DNA of 64,000 nucleotides. It comes from BRH-c54 sp965284565 (GTDB lineage Bacteria > Bacteroidota > Bacteroidia > Flavobacteriales_E > Vicingaceae). Shown here in pieces: positions 17,724 through 27,394 of the stretch. Positions within the stretch are counted from its first letter, which is position 1; each line of letters begins with the position of its first letter. The stretch lies in contig OZ260100.1 in the NCBI GenBank assembly GCA_965284565.1, forward strand, positions 2,728,001 to 2,792,000. Direction: 5' to 3'. The notes below the pieces were generated by a model. That model saw nothing but the letters and a program-made list of their open reading frames with translations. It did no database searches and was not told the origin of the DNA. Position numbers and translations under genes: made by a program.

Positions 17724-20108
17724 CTATATACGAACTCCAATTACACAAACATCATCCACTTGCTCTAAACTGCCCTTCCAGTCTTGAAAATATTGATTTA
17801 AAATTTCTTTTTGCTCCTCCATTGGTTTGTCATAAATACTTAGCAGCAATTCTTTAAAAGGTTTATACATCATCTTTTTACCTTTAGGACCTCCAAATTG
17901 GTCGGCATAACCATCGGTAAATACATAAATAGTATCGCCTTTTTGTAATTCAATTTCATGATTAGTAAACAATTCCTGTCTAAAATATTTTCCTATAGGT
18001 TGTTTATTAGGTTTAATTTCATTGAGTTTTGTTATTCCTTCCGTATTTTTAGAAATAATATATAAAGGATTGTTTGCTCCTGCATATTGTAATATTGCTG
18101 CAGTTTCAGGCTTCAGGTTTGATACTTCTTTTAGTTTTGAATTTTGAGCTTCAAATTTCAAACTACACAATGCTATATCCATTCCATCTTTTACATCTTC
18201 CCCGCTTTTTTCGAAATGATCAACAACTAATTGTTTTGTTTTATTTAGAATTTTAGCAGGACTAGATTCTTTATCTTCTAATAATGCTTTTGAAAGCGAA
18301 TTAGCACAAACCACACTTACCATTGCACCAGGCACTCCGTGTCCAGTACAATCTGCTGCCGCAAATAAAATTTGGTCTTCATGTTTTTCTAACCAATAAA
18401 AATCTCCACTTACAATATCTTTTGGATGGTATAAAATAAAAGAATCTTTAAGTTGCTGTTTTAGCAATTCATCAGCAGGCAAAATTGCATTTTGAATTCT
18501 TTTGGCATATTTAATACTATCTACAATTTCTGTGTTTTTTTGTTCTACAACAATTTTTTGTGATTCTATTATTTGTTTTTGTTTATTAGTAACTCTAAAC
18601 CTATTGTACATAAAACCACTAAAAAGAATAATGAGAAAAAGTCCTCCAAACAAAGCATACTGTTGATTTTTTTTCATTTTAAGTTCTGCTTTTTGTTTAG
18701 CTATTTCTGCTTTTGAAAGAGCTTTTTCTTTTTCATAAGCAAGGCTATCAGCAACAGATTTTTTTTCATATAGATATTGCATTTCTTTTTCTATAGAAGC
18801 TTTAGTATTTTCCTCATTTAACAAACTATCTCTATATTGAATAAACAATTTATAAAAATCGAAAGCCAATTCTTTCTTATTGTTTTTTTCATAAAGTTCG
18901 CTAAGCTTTCCTGTAGAAGATTTCAACACTTCTAAAGAGCCTATTTCCTTAGAGATTTGGTATGATTCTTTGAGATATTTTTCTGATTTTTTATAGTTAT
19001 CTAATAACATATAAAGATTGCCTATATAACTTTTTTGATAGCCAATTCCGATTTTGTTATTTAACTCTTCATCTATTTTTAATGCTTCAAAATAATGATC
19101 TAATGCTTTTTTTAAATCTTTTTTATCTTCATAAGCCAATCCCATATTTCCGAGGTGTCTTGATATTCCGTATTTATTATTATATTTTTTATCAACTGCT
19201 AATCCTTTTTGATAATACTCTAATGCTTTGTCAAAGTTATTTTGATCATGATACACAATACCAATATTGCCAAGTATGGTAGAGATACTACTTGTTTCTT
19301 TTATTTTTTCTTTAAGTTCTAATGATTTTTTGTAATAATCTAAAGCTTTTTGATATTCTTTTTGGTTGTAATAAATTATTCCAATATTTCCTAAAGTAAC
19401 TGCCTGCCCTTTTTCATTATTAATTTCTTCTTCAATTTTTAATGATCTAAAATAGTAAGTTAGTGCTTCGGCATACCTACCTTGAGTATCCATAATAACT
19501 CCCATATTACCTAAGATTGCGGCTTGTTGTTGTTGGTTATCAATTTTAATATTAATATCTAAGGCTTTTGAATAGTTTTTAAATGCACTATTATATTCGC
19601 TTAAACTCCAATTACAATTTCCAATTTGAGCATAGGATTTAGCTTTTAATGCTAGAAAATTATTTTTTAGATTATTATTAATTTTATTATCAATATGTTT
19701 TTGTAGTAAGCTTATTGTTTTTTGATATTGAGTTTTTGCTTTAATAAATTTTCCAGAGTAATATTGAGTTAAACCGTATTGAAGATGAATTTGGCTTAAT
19801 TTATAATCTATTGTTATATCAATATTTTTATCTTTCTTTCCCATATTTTTCAACCTAATAATTTCTATTAAATTAATTGATTGCTTATAATATTCAATAG
19901 CAGAATCGGGTTGTTCTTCTAAATAATAATTGCCAGTAGCTATTAATGAATTAATTAATGTTGTATCAGAAATTTCTCCTTGAAATTGAGCTGCTAATAA
20001 TTTATTAGTGTTTTTTAAAGAGTCAATTTTGTTATTTGATGCAGATACAATGCTTGAATTAGCTATTAAGAACAATAGAAAGGTTATAATATATCTGAAA
20101 TAGCTCAT
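17724..20108 (-). CDS. TPR membrane protein with SpoIIE-type PP2C phosphatase domain (upstream paralogue product in tandem)
   Basis: This is a signalling phosphatase of about 794 residues. A signal peptide is followed by a long tetratricopeptide array (about 60-430, with repeats such as LGNIGIIYYNQKEYQKALDY), a transmembrane helix (YALFGGLFLIILFSGFMY), a coiled-coil linker, and a cytoplasmic PP2C/SpoIIE domain. Metal-binding aspartates lie in FAAADCTGHG, DGMDIALCS and FTDGYADQFGG. The TPRs should face the periplasm. The frame is open to a TTG at 20117, but the ATG at 20106-20108 suits the signal peptide and the upstream -7 box. Its C-terminal 100 residues are nearly the same as those of the neighbour at 20180. 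The substrate is probably a phosphorylated anti-anti-sigma-type protein, which is not in the window. Confidence 0.9.
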   Translation of the reverse strand: MSYFRYIITFLLFLIANSSIVSASNNKIDSLKNTNKLLAAQFQGEISDTTLINSLIATGNYYLEEQPDSAIEYYKQSINLIEIIRLKNMGKKDKNIDITIDYKLSQIHLQYGLTQYYSGKFIKAKTQYQKTISLLQKHIDNKINNNLKNNFLALKAKSYAQIGNCNWSLSEYNSAFKNYSKALDINIKIDNQQQQAAILGNMGVIMDTQGRYAEALTYYFRSLKIEEEINNEKGQAVTLGNIGIIYYNQKEYQKALDYYKKSLELKEKIKETSSISTILGNIGIVYHDQNNFDKALEYYQKGLAVDKKYNNKYGISRHLGNMGLAYEDKKDLKKALDHYFEALKIDEELNNKIGIGYQKSYIGNLYMLLDNYKKSEKYLKESYQISKEIGSLEVLKSSTGKLSELYEKNNKKELAFDFYKLFIQYRDSLLNEENTKASIEKEMQYLYEKKSVADSLAYEKEKALSKAEIAKQKAELKMKKNQQYALFGGLFLIILFSGFMYNRFRVTNKQKQIIESQKIVVEQKNTEIVDSIKYAKRIQNAILPADELLKQQLKDSFILYHPKDIVSGDFYWLEKHEDQILFAAADCTGHGVPGAMVSVVCANSLSKALLEDKESSPAKILNKTKQLVVDHFEKSGEDVKDGMDIALCSLKFEAQNSKLKEVSNLKPETAAILQYAGANNPLYIISKNTEGITKLNEIKPNKQPIGKYFRQELFTNHEIELQKGDTIYVFTDGYADQFGGPKGKKMMYKPFKELLLSIYDKPMEEQKEILNQYFQDWKGSLEQVDDVCVIGVRI

Positions 20109-20141
20109 AAAATACAAATATATAGATTAAATGTTCATTTC

Positions 20142-20149
20142 CAAATATA
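20142..20149 (-). promoter_or_regulatory. Likely -7 box of the first TPR-SpoIIE gene
   Basis: The minus strand reads TATATTTG, 33 bases before the ATG at 20108. A second match, at 20115-20122, overlaps the rejected TTG start. Confidence 0.4.
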
Positions 20150-20179
20150 GAAATTATTCCATTGTACTTTATTCATTCG

Positions 20180-22213
20180 TTATATGCGAACTCCAATTAT
20201 GCAAACATCATCAACTTGTTCTAGACTGCCTTTCCAATCATAGAAATGTTGTTCTAATATCTCCTTTTGTTCATCCATAGGTTTGTTATAAATACTAAGG
20301 AGTAATTTTCTGAAAGGTTTATACATCATCTTTTTACCTTTTAGGCCACCAAATTGGTCGGCATATCCATCCGTAAAAACATAGATGATATCTCCTTTTT
20401 TAAGCGATAGTGTATGAGTGGTGAACGGCATAGGGTTGTCTATTTTTCCTATAGGTTGTTTGTTGGGCTTAATTTCTATAAGTTCAGTTATACCCTCCGT
20501 GTTTTTTGTAACTATGTATAGGGGACTATTTGCTCCTGCATATTGCAGTGTAGCATAACTTTCGGAGAGTAGGAGACTACAAAGGGCAATGTCCATTCCG
20601 TCTTTTACATCTTCACCACTTTTTTCGAATCTTTGTAAAACTAATTCTCGGGTTCTATCAAGTAACTTACCTGGCTCAGAAATATTATCTTCTAATAATG
20701 CTTTTGATAAAGAGTTGGCACATATAACACTCACCATTGCTCCAGGAACACCATGTCCTGTGCAATCGCAAGCTGCAAAATAAACAACATCTTTTTCTTT
20801 CTTATCGTTAGTTAACGGACTTTCTAACCAATAAAAATCACCACTTACAATATCTTTTGGTTGATATAATACAAAGCCATTTTTTAAGTTTTCTGTTAGT
20901 GAATAACGAGAAGGTAATATTGCCTCTTGTATTCTTTTAGCATAAGTTATAGAATCGGTAACTTCTTTATTTTTAAGTTCTAACTGGTTGTTTTTTTTCT
21001 TAATGTCTATACTCTGATTTTCAATAATAGTGTTTCTTTTTTTTAATCTTCTATTATTTTTTCTGGTATAATAAAACATAAAACCAAAAAATAAAAAAAC
21101 TATTGATGCTAAAATAGCTGCCAAATAAAATATCTTTCGTGAGGCTTTATTTTCTGCAATCTCTAATTCTAAAATTTTATTCTCTTGTAAATGTTGTTGA
21201 ATTTCAGCTTCTTTCTTTTCTGCTACAGCTGTAATTTTAATATCTCTTAGTTTGTTGTAAACTTCTTCTGATAAAATAGAATCTTGTAAATTATAGGCTT
21301 TTAATAAAAAATGGTAAGCATTTTTGTATTCTGAAGCAGTAAACAAAACCTGTGATTTATAGTCGAAAAAAGTTTTTATATCGGTTGGAGAAGTACCTTC
21401 TGTAATTGTTAGGTAACAACTATCTAAATATTGTTTCGCAGTTTTATGGCTATTAGATTTAGAAAAAATAAGTGCCGTATTGAGGTGGTATATAAAAAGT
21501 AAATCTTTATCTTCATCTATTTCCAAATATTCACGAGACTTATTGGTATAATAATTAGCAGAATCTATATTAGCAAGCTGAAAATGCAAATCACCAATAT
21601 TTAAATAAATTAATCCAAAATCTCTTTTAGAAACATCTTTACTTAAGAGTTTATGAGATAAGTAATAATATTGTAAGGCAGTATCTAAACTATTAAAATG
21701 TTCAAAAGCAATAGCCACATTATTATACAGCATGCTTAAACTACTAGTGTCTTTTATTTCTTTAGCTACTTTAATACCATTGTTAAATGCTTTAAGAGCA
21801 TAATCTTTATCAGGAATTTCTAAATAAACGTTTCCTAATAAATTATTAGCATTAATAAGATTACTTTTATCACTTAAAAATTGGGCAACTTCCAGCGATT
21901 TTTCGGCATTTCTAACTGCTTCAGGAAAATCAGAAAGGCTTAATGCCGCCCAACTCATTTGGTAATAAGCTGAAAAGTAAATTTGAGAATCGTTACAGTT
22001 TTTAGCAAGTTTAAGTAATTCATTAGCGTATAATTTACTTTTTTCACTATTAATTAAGTAGTACTCTTCGCATAAATCATATAGTGAATCATGGAGTTGT
22101 TCGCACCTCTGATTGGTATAGTTTACTTTATTTGCCTTAGCAAAAAATACCATTATGATACAACATATAATTAATAGTAATTTTTTTATATCTGTATGTG
22201 TTGCTTTTAACAA
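20180..22213 (-). CDS. TPR membrane protein with SpoIIE-type PP2C phosphatase domain (second copy)
   Basis: This paralogue of the 17724 gene has 677 residues. It has a signal peptide (KKLLLIICCIIMVFFAKA), a shorter TPR region (about 35-330), a coiled segment, a transmembrane helix (FYLAAILASIVFLFFGFMFY), and a PP2C/SpoIIE domain with FAACDCTGHG, DGMDIALCS and FTDGYADQFGG. The start is a TTG at 22211-22213. No ATG precedes the signal peptide, and a -7 box lies 17 bases upstream, so TTG is the best start. The two genes are tandem, same strand, 71 bases apart and each with a promoter-like box. Divergent TPR sensors on conserved phosphatase tails suggest two inputs into one output. Confidence 0.88.
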   Translation of the reverse strand: MLKATHTDIKKLLLIICCIIMVFFAKANKVNYTNQRCEQLHDSLYDLCEEYYLINSEKSKLYANELLKLAKNCNDSQIYFSAYYQMSWAALSLSDFPEAVRNAEKSLEVAQFLSDKSNLINANNLLGNVYLEIPDKDYALKAFNNGIKVAKEIKDTSSLSMLYNNVAIAFEHFNSLDTALQYYYLSHKLLSKDVSKRDFGLIYLNIGDLHFQLANIDSANYYTNKSREYLEIDEDKDLLFIYHLNTALIFSKSNSHKTAKQYLDSCYLTITEGTSPTDIKTFFDYKSQVLFTASEYKNAYHFLLKAYNLQDSILSEEVYNKLRDIKITAVAEKKEAEIQQHLQENKILELEIAENKASRKIFYLAAILASIVFLFFGFMFYYTRKNNRRLKKRNTIIENQSIDIKKKNNQLELKNKEVTDSITYAKRIQEAILPSRYSLTENLKNGFVLYQPKDIVSGDFYWLESPLTNDKKEKDVVYFAACDCTGHGVPGAMVSVICANSLSKALLEDNISEPGKLLDRTRELVLQRFEKSGEDVKDGMDIALCSLLLSESYATLQYAGANSPLYIVTKNTEGITELIEIKPNKQPIGKIDNPMPFTTHTLSLKKGDIIYVFTDGYADQFGGLKGKKMMYKPFRKLLLSIYNKPMDEQKEILEQHFYDWKGSLEQVDDVCIIGVRI

Positions 22214-22230
22214 AAATTGATGGTTTTCGT

Positions 22231-22238
22231 CAAAAATA
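22231..22238 (-). promoter_or_regulatory. Likely -7 box of the second TPR-SpoIIE gene
   Basis: The minus strand reads TATTTTTG, a full TAnnTTTG match, 17 bases before the TTG start at 22213. Confidence 0.4.
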
Positions 22239-22519
22239 TAATATATTTTGTAATATGCTATTAAATTATTTAATAATTACCTAATGTATAATAGTTGTTA
22301 GATAAATGTGGTGGAGATTTTGTTTCAAATTAAATAGGGTGTAAATGTTAGTTCCAAAATAATAGATAAGATACAAATAAACAAGGGGTGAGTATTTTTT
22401 GTTAACTATTAAAATTCTGAATGTAAATAATCAAAATTTATTTATCAATTCTCAAATATATCACTTTGCTGTTGTTAATCTTTAACGTAATTTTACGGTT
22501 CAATTTTAATTTTTTATTA
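22239..22519. other. Divergent intergenic region upstream of valS
   Basis: This gap of about 280 bases is AT-rich. On the plus strand TCACTTTG (22461-22468), one base off TAnnTTTG, lies 51 bases before the valS ATG and is the only promoter candidate I see for valS. I find no tRNA-like T-box leader, no hairpin terminator and no small reading frame. Confidence 0.45.
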
Positions 22520-25147
22520 ATGAGCATCAACAATAAATACAACCCTACCGATATTGAAAAGAAATGGTATGATTACTGGATGAAAAACGATTTTTTCAGC
22601 TCAGTTCCAGACGAAAGAGAGCCATACACCATAGTAATTCCTCCACCAAACGTAACTGGGGTCTTACACATGGGACACATGCTTAACAATACCATTCAGG
22701 ATGTGTTAATTCGTAGAGCCAGAATGTTGGGCTACAATGCTTGTTGGGTACCAGGTACCGATCATGCTTCTATTGCTACAGAAACTAAAGTGGTAAACCT
22801 GTTGAGAGAGCAAGGAATTAATAAAAGAGACATCGGCAGAGAGCAATTTTTGGAACATGCTTTTGAGTGGAAAGAAAAATACGGAGGTATTATTTTAGAC
22901 CAACTAAAACGTTTGGGAGCAAGTTGCGACTGGAAGAGGACACGTTTTACCATGGAACCCAAATTATCTGATGCGGTAATTCAATCTTTTGTAGAGTTGT
23001 ATAATAAAGGTTATGTTTATAAAGACTGGAAAATAGTAAACTGGGATCCAAAAGCCCAAACTACACTTTCTAACGAAGAAGTAATCCGTAAGGAAGTAAA
23101 CTCCAACTTATATTACGTTAAATATAAAATTATTGGAGAGGAAGGCTATGTAACTGTTGCTACCACTCGTCCTGAAACCATTATGGGCGATGTAGCTATT
23201 TGTGTTCATCCAAAAGATGATAGGTATTTTCATTTACATGGAAAGAAAGTAATTGTTCCTATGGTGAATCGTGAAGTTCCTATTATTTGCGATGATTATA
23301 TTGACAGAGAATTTGGAACAGGAATGCTAAAAGTTACTCCAGCACACGATACAAATGATTATGAAATAGGTATTCGTCATGGTTTGGAAGTGATAGATAC
23401 TTTTAATGATGATGGTACTATTAGCGAAGCAGCAGGAATATTTGTTGGTGAAGATAGATTTGTAGTACGTAAAAAAGCTGCTGCTTTGTTGCAAGAGCAA
23501 GGTTTATTGGAGAAAACAGAGCAAATTACTAATAATGTTGGTTATTCTGAAAGAAATCCTGACACAGCGGTAGAACCAAAATTATCCTTACAATGGTTTG
23601 TAAAGATGGATGAAATGGTAAAGCCAGCGTTGAAACATGTAATGAATGACGATATTCAGTTGTTTCCATCAAAGTTTAAAAATGTTTACCAACATTGGTT
23701 AGAAAATATTAGAGATTGGCCTATTTCCCGTCAGTTGTGGTGGGGACAGCAAATTCCGGCATTTTATTACAATGAGCAAAAAGATTTTGTAGTAGCAATA
23801 ACTAAAGAAGAAGCTTTGCAATTGGCGAAAGAAAAATCAGGCAATAATAATTTAACAGAAAATGATTTAATTCAAGATGAAGATGTTTTAGATACATGGT
23901 TTTCATCATGGTTGTGGCCCATTTCTGTTTTTGATGGTTTTGAAGAAAATTCGCCAGATTTTGATTATTATTATCCTACCAATGTATTGGTAACCGGTTG
24001 GGATATAATTTTCTTTTGGGTGGCTCGGATGGTTTTTGCAGGTTATGAATTTAAAGATGAAAAACCGTTTAAGGATGTTTATTTTACTGGAATGGTAAGA
24101 GATAAGCAACGCAGAAAAATGAGTAAATCCTTAGGGAATTCGCCTGATGCGTTGGCGTTAATAGATCAATACGGAGCTGATGGAGTTCGCTTTGGAATGT
24201 TATCGTGTGCTGCAGCAGGAAACGATTTGTTGTTTGATGAAGCACTTTGTGAGCAAGGTAGTAAATTTTCTACCAAAATGTGGAATGCTTTCCGTTTGGT
24301 AAAAGGTTGGGAAGTAGATGATAGTTTAGCTCAACCTGAAAGTGCTAAAGCTGGAATTGAATGGTTTGATGCTAAATTGAGCGAAACTTTAACTTTTGTA
24401 GAAGTTAATTTCGATAAGTATAGACTTTCAGATTCTCTAATGTCAATGTATAAGTTAATATGGAATGACTTCTGTTCTTGGTACTTAGAGTGTGTTAAAC
24501 CTGATTACCAACAACCTATAGATGCAGCAACATTAAAAGCTACCATTATTTATTTTGAACAGTTATTGAAGATGTTGCATCCATTTATGCCTTTTGTAAC
24601 AGAAGAGTTGTGGCAAAATTTAGAAGAAAGAAAAGATGGAGAAACCATTATGTTATTGGATTATCCAAAAGCAGGAGACATTAATGAAAGTGTAATAGAA
24701 GGAGGAGAAGATGGTAAAGAAATAATTTCAAATATTAGAAATTTTAGGGCTAAATATAACATGTCACCAAAGCAAGATTTGACATTATATGTAAAGTCGA
24801 ATAACAATTTATTTTTTAAAGACTTGATTGAAAAGTTAGGTAATGTTCATTTGTATTATGAAGACCAATGGAATGATGAAGGAGAAAAAACAGCTGAAAG
24901 GTTTGTAATTAAGTCCACTGAATATGTTATTCCGGTAGCTAGAAAAATAACAAATGAAGAAATTCAAAAAATCAAGACTGATTTAGAATATGCTAAAGGT
25001 TCGTTAGCAATTGTAGAGAAAAAACTAGCCAACGAAAAGTTTGTTAATGGAGCTCCTGAGCAGGTGGTAGCAGCAGAAAAAAAGAAAAAAGCTGATGCCG
25101 AAGCAAAAATTAAAGTGCTAGAAGAACAGTTGATGAGTTTGAAGTAG
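22520..25147 (+). CDS. valS: Valyl-tRNA synthetase
   Basis: This class I synthetase charges tRNA-Val and edits mischarged threonine. From the ATG at 22520 the protein is 875 residues. The HIGH-type motif is in PPPNVTGVLHMGHMLN, and KMSKS is in RRKMSKSLGN. The CP1 editing domain (TTRPETIMGD, THE HDTND block as PAHDTNDYEIG) lies between them. It ends with the valine-type C-terminal coiled-coil arm (about 805-875). The frame is open to 22466, but those 18 extra residues are hydrophobic, unlike the family, and overlap the probable transcription start. The hypothetical gene at 25167 follows after 19 bases, possibly in the same transcript. Confidence 0.97.
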   Translation: MSINNKYNPTDIEKKWYDYWMKNDFFSSVPDEREPYTIVIPPPNVTGVLHMGHMLNNTIQDVLIRRARMLGYNACWVPGTDHASIATETKVVNLLREQGINKRDIGREQFLEHAFEWKEKYGGIILDQLKRLGASCDWKRTRFTMEPKLSDAVIQSFVELYNKGYVYKDWKIVNWDPKAQTTLSNEEVIRKEVNSNLYYVKYKIIGEEGYVTVATTRPETIMGDVAICVHPKDDRYFHLHGKKVIVPMVNREVPIICDDYIDREFGTGMLKVTPAHDTNDYEIGIRHGLEVIDTFNDDGTISEAAGIFVGEDRFVVRKKAAALLQEQGLLEKTEQITNNVGYSERNPDTAVEPKLSLQWFVKMDEMVKPALKHVMNDDIQLFPSKFKNVYQHWLENIRDWPISRQLWWGQQIPAFYYNEQKDFVVAITKEEALQLAKEKSGNNNLTENDLIQDEDVLDTWFSSWLWPISVFDGFEENSPDFDYYYPTNVLVTGWDIIFFWVARMVFAGYEFKDEKPFKDVYFTGMVRDKQRRKMSKSLGNSPDALALIDQYGADGVRFGMLSCAAAGNDLLFDEALCEQGSKFSTKMWNAFRLVKGWEVDDSLAQPESAKAGIEWFDAKLSETLTFVEVNFDKYRLSDSLMSMYKLIWNDFCSWYLECVKPDYQQPIDAATLKATIIYFEQLLKMLHPFMPFVTEELWQNLEERKDGETIMLLDYPKAGDINESVIEGGEDGKEIISNIRNFRAKYNMSPKQDLTLYVKSNNNLFFKDLIEKLGNVHLYYEDQWNDEGEKTAERFVIKSTEYVIPVARKITNEEIQKIKTDLEYAKGSLAIVEKKLANEKFVNGAPEQVVAAEKKKKADAEAKIKVLEEQLMSLK

Positions 25148-25166
25148 GTAAGCTAATTCTACATTA

Positions 25167-26384
25167 ATGAAAAATCTATTTTTAATATCAATTGTTTTTA
25201 TCACTTCAACTATTGAAGCACAAAATAATTATATTACAAATAAAGAATATAGAGAATTTGTAATTTATATACAAGATTCTATTTTCAGAATGGTTGCAGG
25301 ACAAGAAGTTGATGAAAATTATTTAATTTATTGTGATACTTGTGATGAAAGTAGAGTGATTATAGGGGTTAATTGGAAAGAAAAACTTGATATTAACACT
25401 CCTTGGGCAAGAGAAGCTTTAGAACCTCTATATTACAAACCTGAAGAACGATTTTATGGAAGAAGAGAAGTGAATAATCGCAAATTAAAACATAATAAAA
25501 TTCCAATTTATCCTGATGTTTATGTTTGGTGTAAAGACACTTCAAATAATAGAAGTTGGGCAACTTTTTTAACTAGGTATTATTTTACTCATGAATATTT
25601 CGATAATTTTCCAGTGCAAGGAATTTCTGAGAAACAACTTGAGCAATATATAAAATGGAAGTATCCCAATAGGGGAGTTAATGTAAAGTATTTAAAAAAA
25701 CAAATTAATCTAAATTTACCTAAAGAAAAATTAAAAATTACAGTTGGAGATTATTTCAAACTTTATAAATATACTAGAGATTCAATTATTAGAATGCAAT
25801 TATGTAAAGAGTTAGATGAGGCTAGGTATTGTAAATTTATGAATAAGTATAGTGAGGAAATAAACCCACCAATAGTTGAATGGAAACATAAAATTAAGTG
25901 GAAAGATGATGATGTAATTACTATATTAAAAAAATCTAGATTACTTACAGAAGATAATTTAATAGATAATAGAAAAGTAATGTTTAATTATTATACTTTA
26001 GATTACTATAATAAATCAATCTCTTATCCAGATTCTATTAGTAGGGCTTTTTATATAAATAGACATCTGCAAAATCTTAGTGATGAAAAATATATCAAAG
26101 AATTTTCTTCATTAGAAATTAAAAATGAATTACGTTCTAAAATAGAGTTAGACTATCAGAATATATATATTGGTCAATTGAATGCTTATTATTGGTGGAA
26201 AAAAGGAAATTATAATGGAAAAGATGTGTTTGAAGGCTTTATCCCATATTATAATGGAATTTTTATAGAGGACGATAAGGTAAAGTATATAGAAGGTAAT
26301 GACATAGAACTTTTTAAAACAAAAAAATTATCTAGCGATTTTTATAATTTTAATAAAAATTTAGATGTTATTATAATAGAATAG
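25167..26384 (+). CDS. GldK/GldJ-related secreted protein with an internally duplicated module
   Basis: This 405-residue protein has a signal peptide (cleaved after IEAQ) and no lipobox. Residues 23-42 (ITNKEYREFVIYIQDSIFRM), then YPDVYVWCKD and YYFTHEYFDNFPVQGISEKQ, follow the order of the formylglycine-generating-enzyme-like fold seen in gliding lipoproteins GldK and GldJ, which have TNxEYRxFVxWxxDSI, PDTxVW and YDxYPVVGVxWxQA. The first part recurs at 191-210 (ITVGDYFKLYKYTRDSIIRM), exactly 168 residues on, so the gene seems to hold two weakened copies. The long catalytic-type tail of true family members is missing. Function is unknown; the T9SS link is an inference from similarity read by eye. 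Confidence 0.6.
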   Translation: MKNLFLISIVFITSTIEAQNNYITNKEYREFVIYIQDSIFRMVAGQEVDENYLIYCDTCDESRVIIGVNWKEKLDINTPWAREALEPLYYKPEERFYGRREVNNRKLKHNKIPIYPDVYVWCKDTSNNRSWATFLTRYYFTHEYFDNFPVQGISEKQLEQYIKWKYPNRGVNVKYLKKQINLNLPKEKLKITVGDYFKLYKYTRDSIIRMQLCKELDEARYCKFMNKYSEEINPPIVEWKHKIKWKDDDVITILKKSRLLTEDNLIDNRKVMFNYYTLDYYNKSISYPDSISRAFYINRHLQNLSDEKYIKEFSSLEIKNELRSKIELDYQNIYIGQLNAYYWWKKGNYNGKDVFEGFIPYYNGIFIEDDKVKYIEGNDIELFKTKKLSSDFYNFNKNLDVIIIE

Positions 26385-26467
26385 CTTTTAATTTTACTAC
26401 TTTTAGAGTGTTTTTTAAGAACAATTAATGAGTTTAAAATAAATACTAATTTAATAATTAAATAACC

Positions 26468-26872
26468 ATGGGAAAAATAGGAGTTTGGATAGATTCTAAA
26501 AAAGCATATATCGTTAGCCTTTCAGGTAGCGATGCTAATTTATCAGTAATAACATCAGAAATTGAAGGAGTAACCAGAATTGAAGGTGAAGGAAAAGAAT
26601 ATGGTAGGTTTGGAGATCAATATACCTCACTAGAAAATAAACAAGAAAACAGAAGAAAGCATGAAGTTGCTGAATATTTGGCTGAGATCATTGAAAACAT
26701 TAAAACAGCAGAAGAATTGGTTGTTTTTGGTCCTGCACAAATGAAAATTGAGTTAGAGAAACAAATAAAAGAAAATCAACCTTTAGCTAAAAAATTGTTA
26801 GAAGTTATTAGTGCCGATGGCATGACAGAAAATCAAATAGTTGCTTGGGTAAAAGATTATTATAAGGCGTAA
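26468..26872 (+). CDS. Small cytoplasmic protein of unknown function
   Basis: This 134-residue protein has no signal peptide or membrane segment. The N-terminal GKIGVWIDSKKAYIVSL, followed later by EELVVFGPAQMKIELEKQI, has the alternating beta-alpha layout of an RNase H-like or eRF1-middle-domain-like fold. I recall similar short proteins grouped with bacterial eRF1-like (baeRF) families, but the match is too weak to name it. A helix with repeated Lys/Glu (KQENRRKHEVAEYLAEII) lies in the middle. It is 83 bases after the previous gene, and has no clear promoter box. Confidence 0.55.
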   Translation: MGKIGVWIDSKKAYIVSLSGSDANLSVITSEIEGVTRIEGEGKEYGRFGDQYTSLENKQENRRKHEVAEYLAEIIENIKTAEELVVFGPAQMKIELEKQIKENQPLAKKLLEVISADGMTENQIVAWVKDYYKA

Positions 26873-26915
26873 ATTTTAATTGTCTGTATGTTTTAATTAA
26901 ATGTACACGAGTATT

Positions 26916-27320
26916 TTAGAAATAAGTCTTTATAGCTTCAATAAAATCATCAGGAGCAGCACATGGTCGTTGGGTGTTTTTGTTGATGAAAACCAAGGTT
27001 GTTGCAGCTTCATTAATCAACTCGTTTTTTTCGTTAAAAGTTTGGTAAGTGAATGAAATACGAGCTTTTGGTAGCTCACTTATGGTGGTTTCTATCCTTA
27101 ATTCATCATCATAAAAAGCAGGTTTGTAGTATTTTATAGAAAATTCTAATACTGGTAAAGCAATGCCTTCATCTTCCATTCTTCTGTAGCTAAATCCTAG
27201 TTTTTTAATGGCTTCCACACGAGCTACTTCAAAATAAGTAGCATAATTTCCGTAATAAACATAGCCCATCATATCAGTTTCGGCATACCTAACTCTTATT
27301 TTTGTTGTTGATGTGTACAT
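26916..27320 (-). CDS. Hot-dog acyl-CoA thioesterase (YbgC/4-hydroxybenzoyl-CoA thioesterase family)
   Basis: This cytoplasmic thioesterase of 134 residues hydrolyses acyl-CoA. It begins with the family signature RVRYAETDMMGYVYYGNYATYF (about 9-30), whose aspartate in ETD and tyrosine-rich loop are the typical active-site region. The central hot-dog helix EVARVEAIKKLGF follows, then VLEFSIKYYKPAFYDDEL. Length equals that of YbgC. It lies alone, divergent from the 27395 gene. Its natural substrate is unknown; in many Bacteroidota it sits near lipid genes, but here there is no such context. Confidence 0.9.
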   Translation of the reverse strand: MYTSTTKIRVRYAETDMMGYVYYGNYATYFEVARVEAIKKLGFSYRRMEDEGIALPVLEFSIKYYKPAFYDDELRIETTISELPKARISFTYQTFNEKNELINEAATTLVFINKNTQRPCAAPDDFIEAIKTYF

Positions 27321-27374
27321 GATATAAAATTAATGAAAAATTTACGGTAAAGTTCGTAATTTGGTCAACTCAGG

Positions 27375-27382
27375 CAAACTTA
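27375..27382 (-). promoter_or_regulatory. Possible -7 box of the thioesterase gene
   Basis: The minus strand reads TAAGTTTG, a TAnnTTTG match, 54 bases before the ATG at 27320. Confidence 0.35.
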
Positions 27383-27394
27383 TTAGGGAATAAC

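Noticed and set aside
26468..26872. Naming this protein a bacterial eRF1-like ribosome-rescue factor
   Set aside because: Only a vague resemblance to the fold; no diagnostic motif seen, so it is left as unknown.
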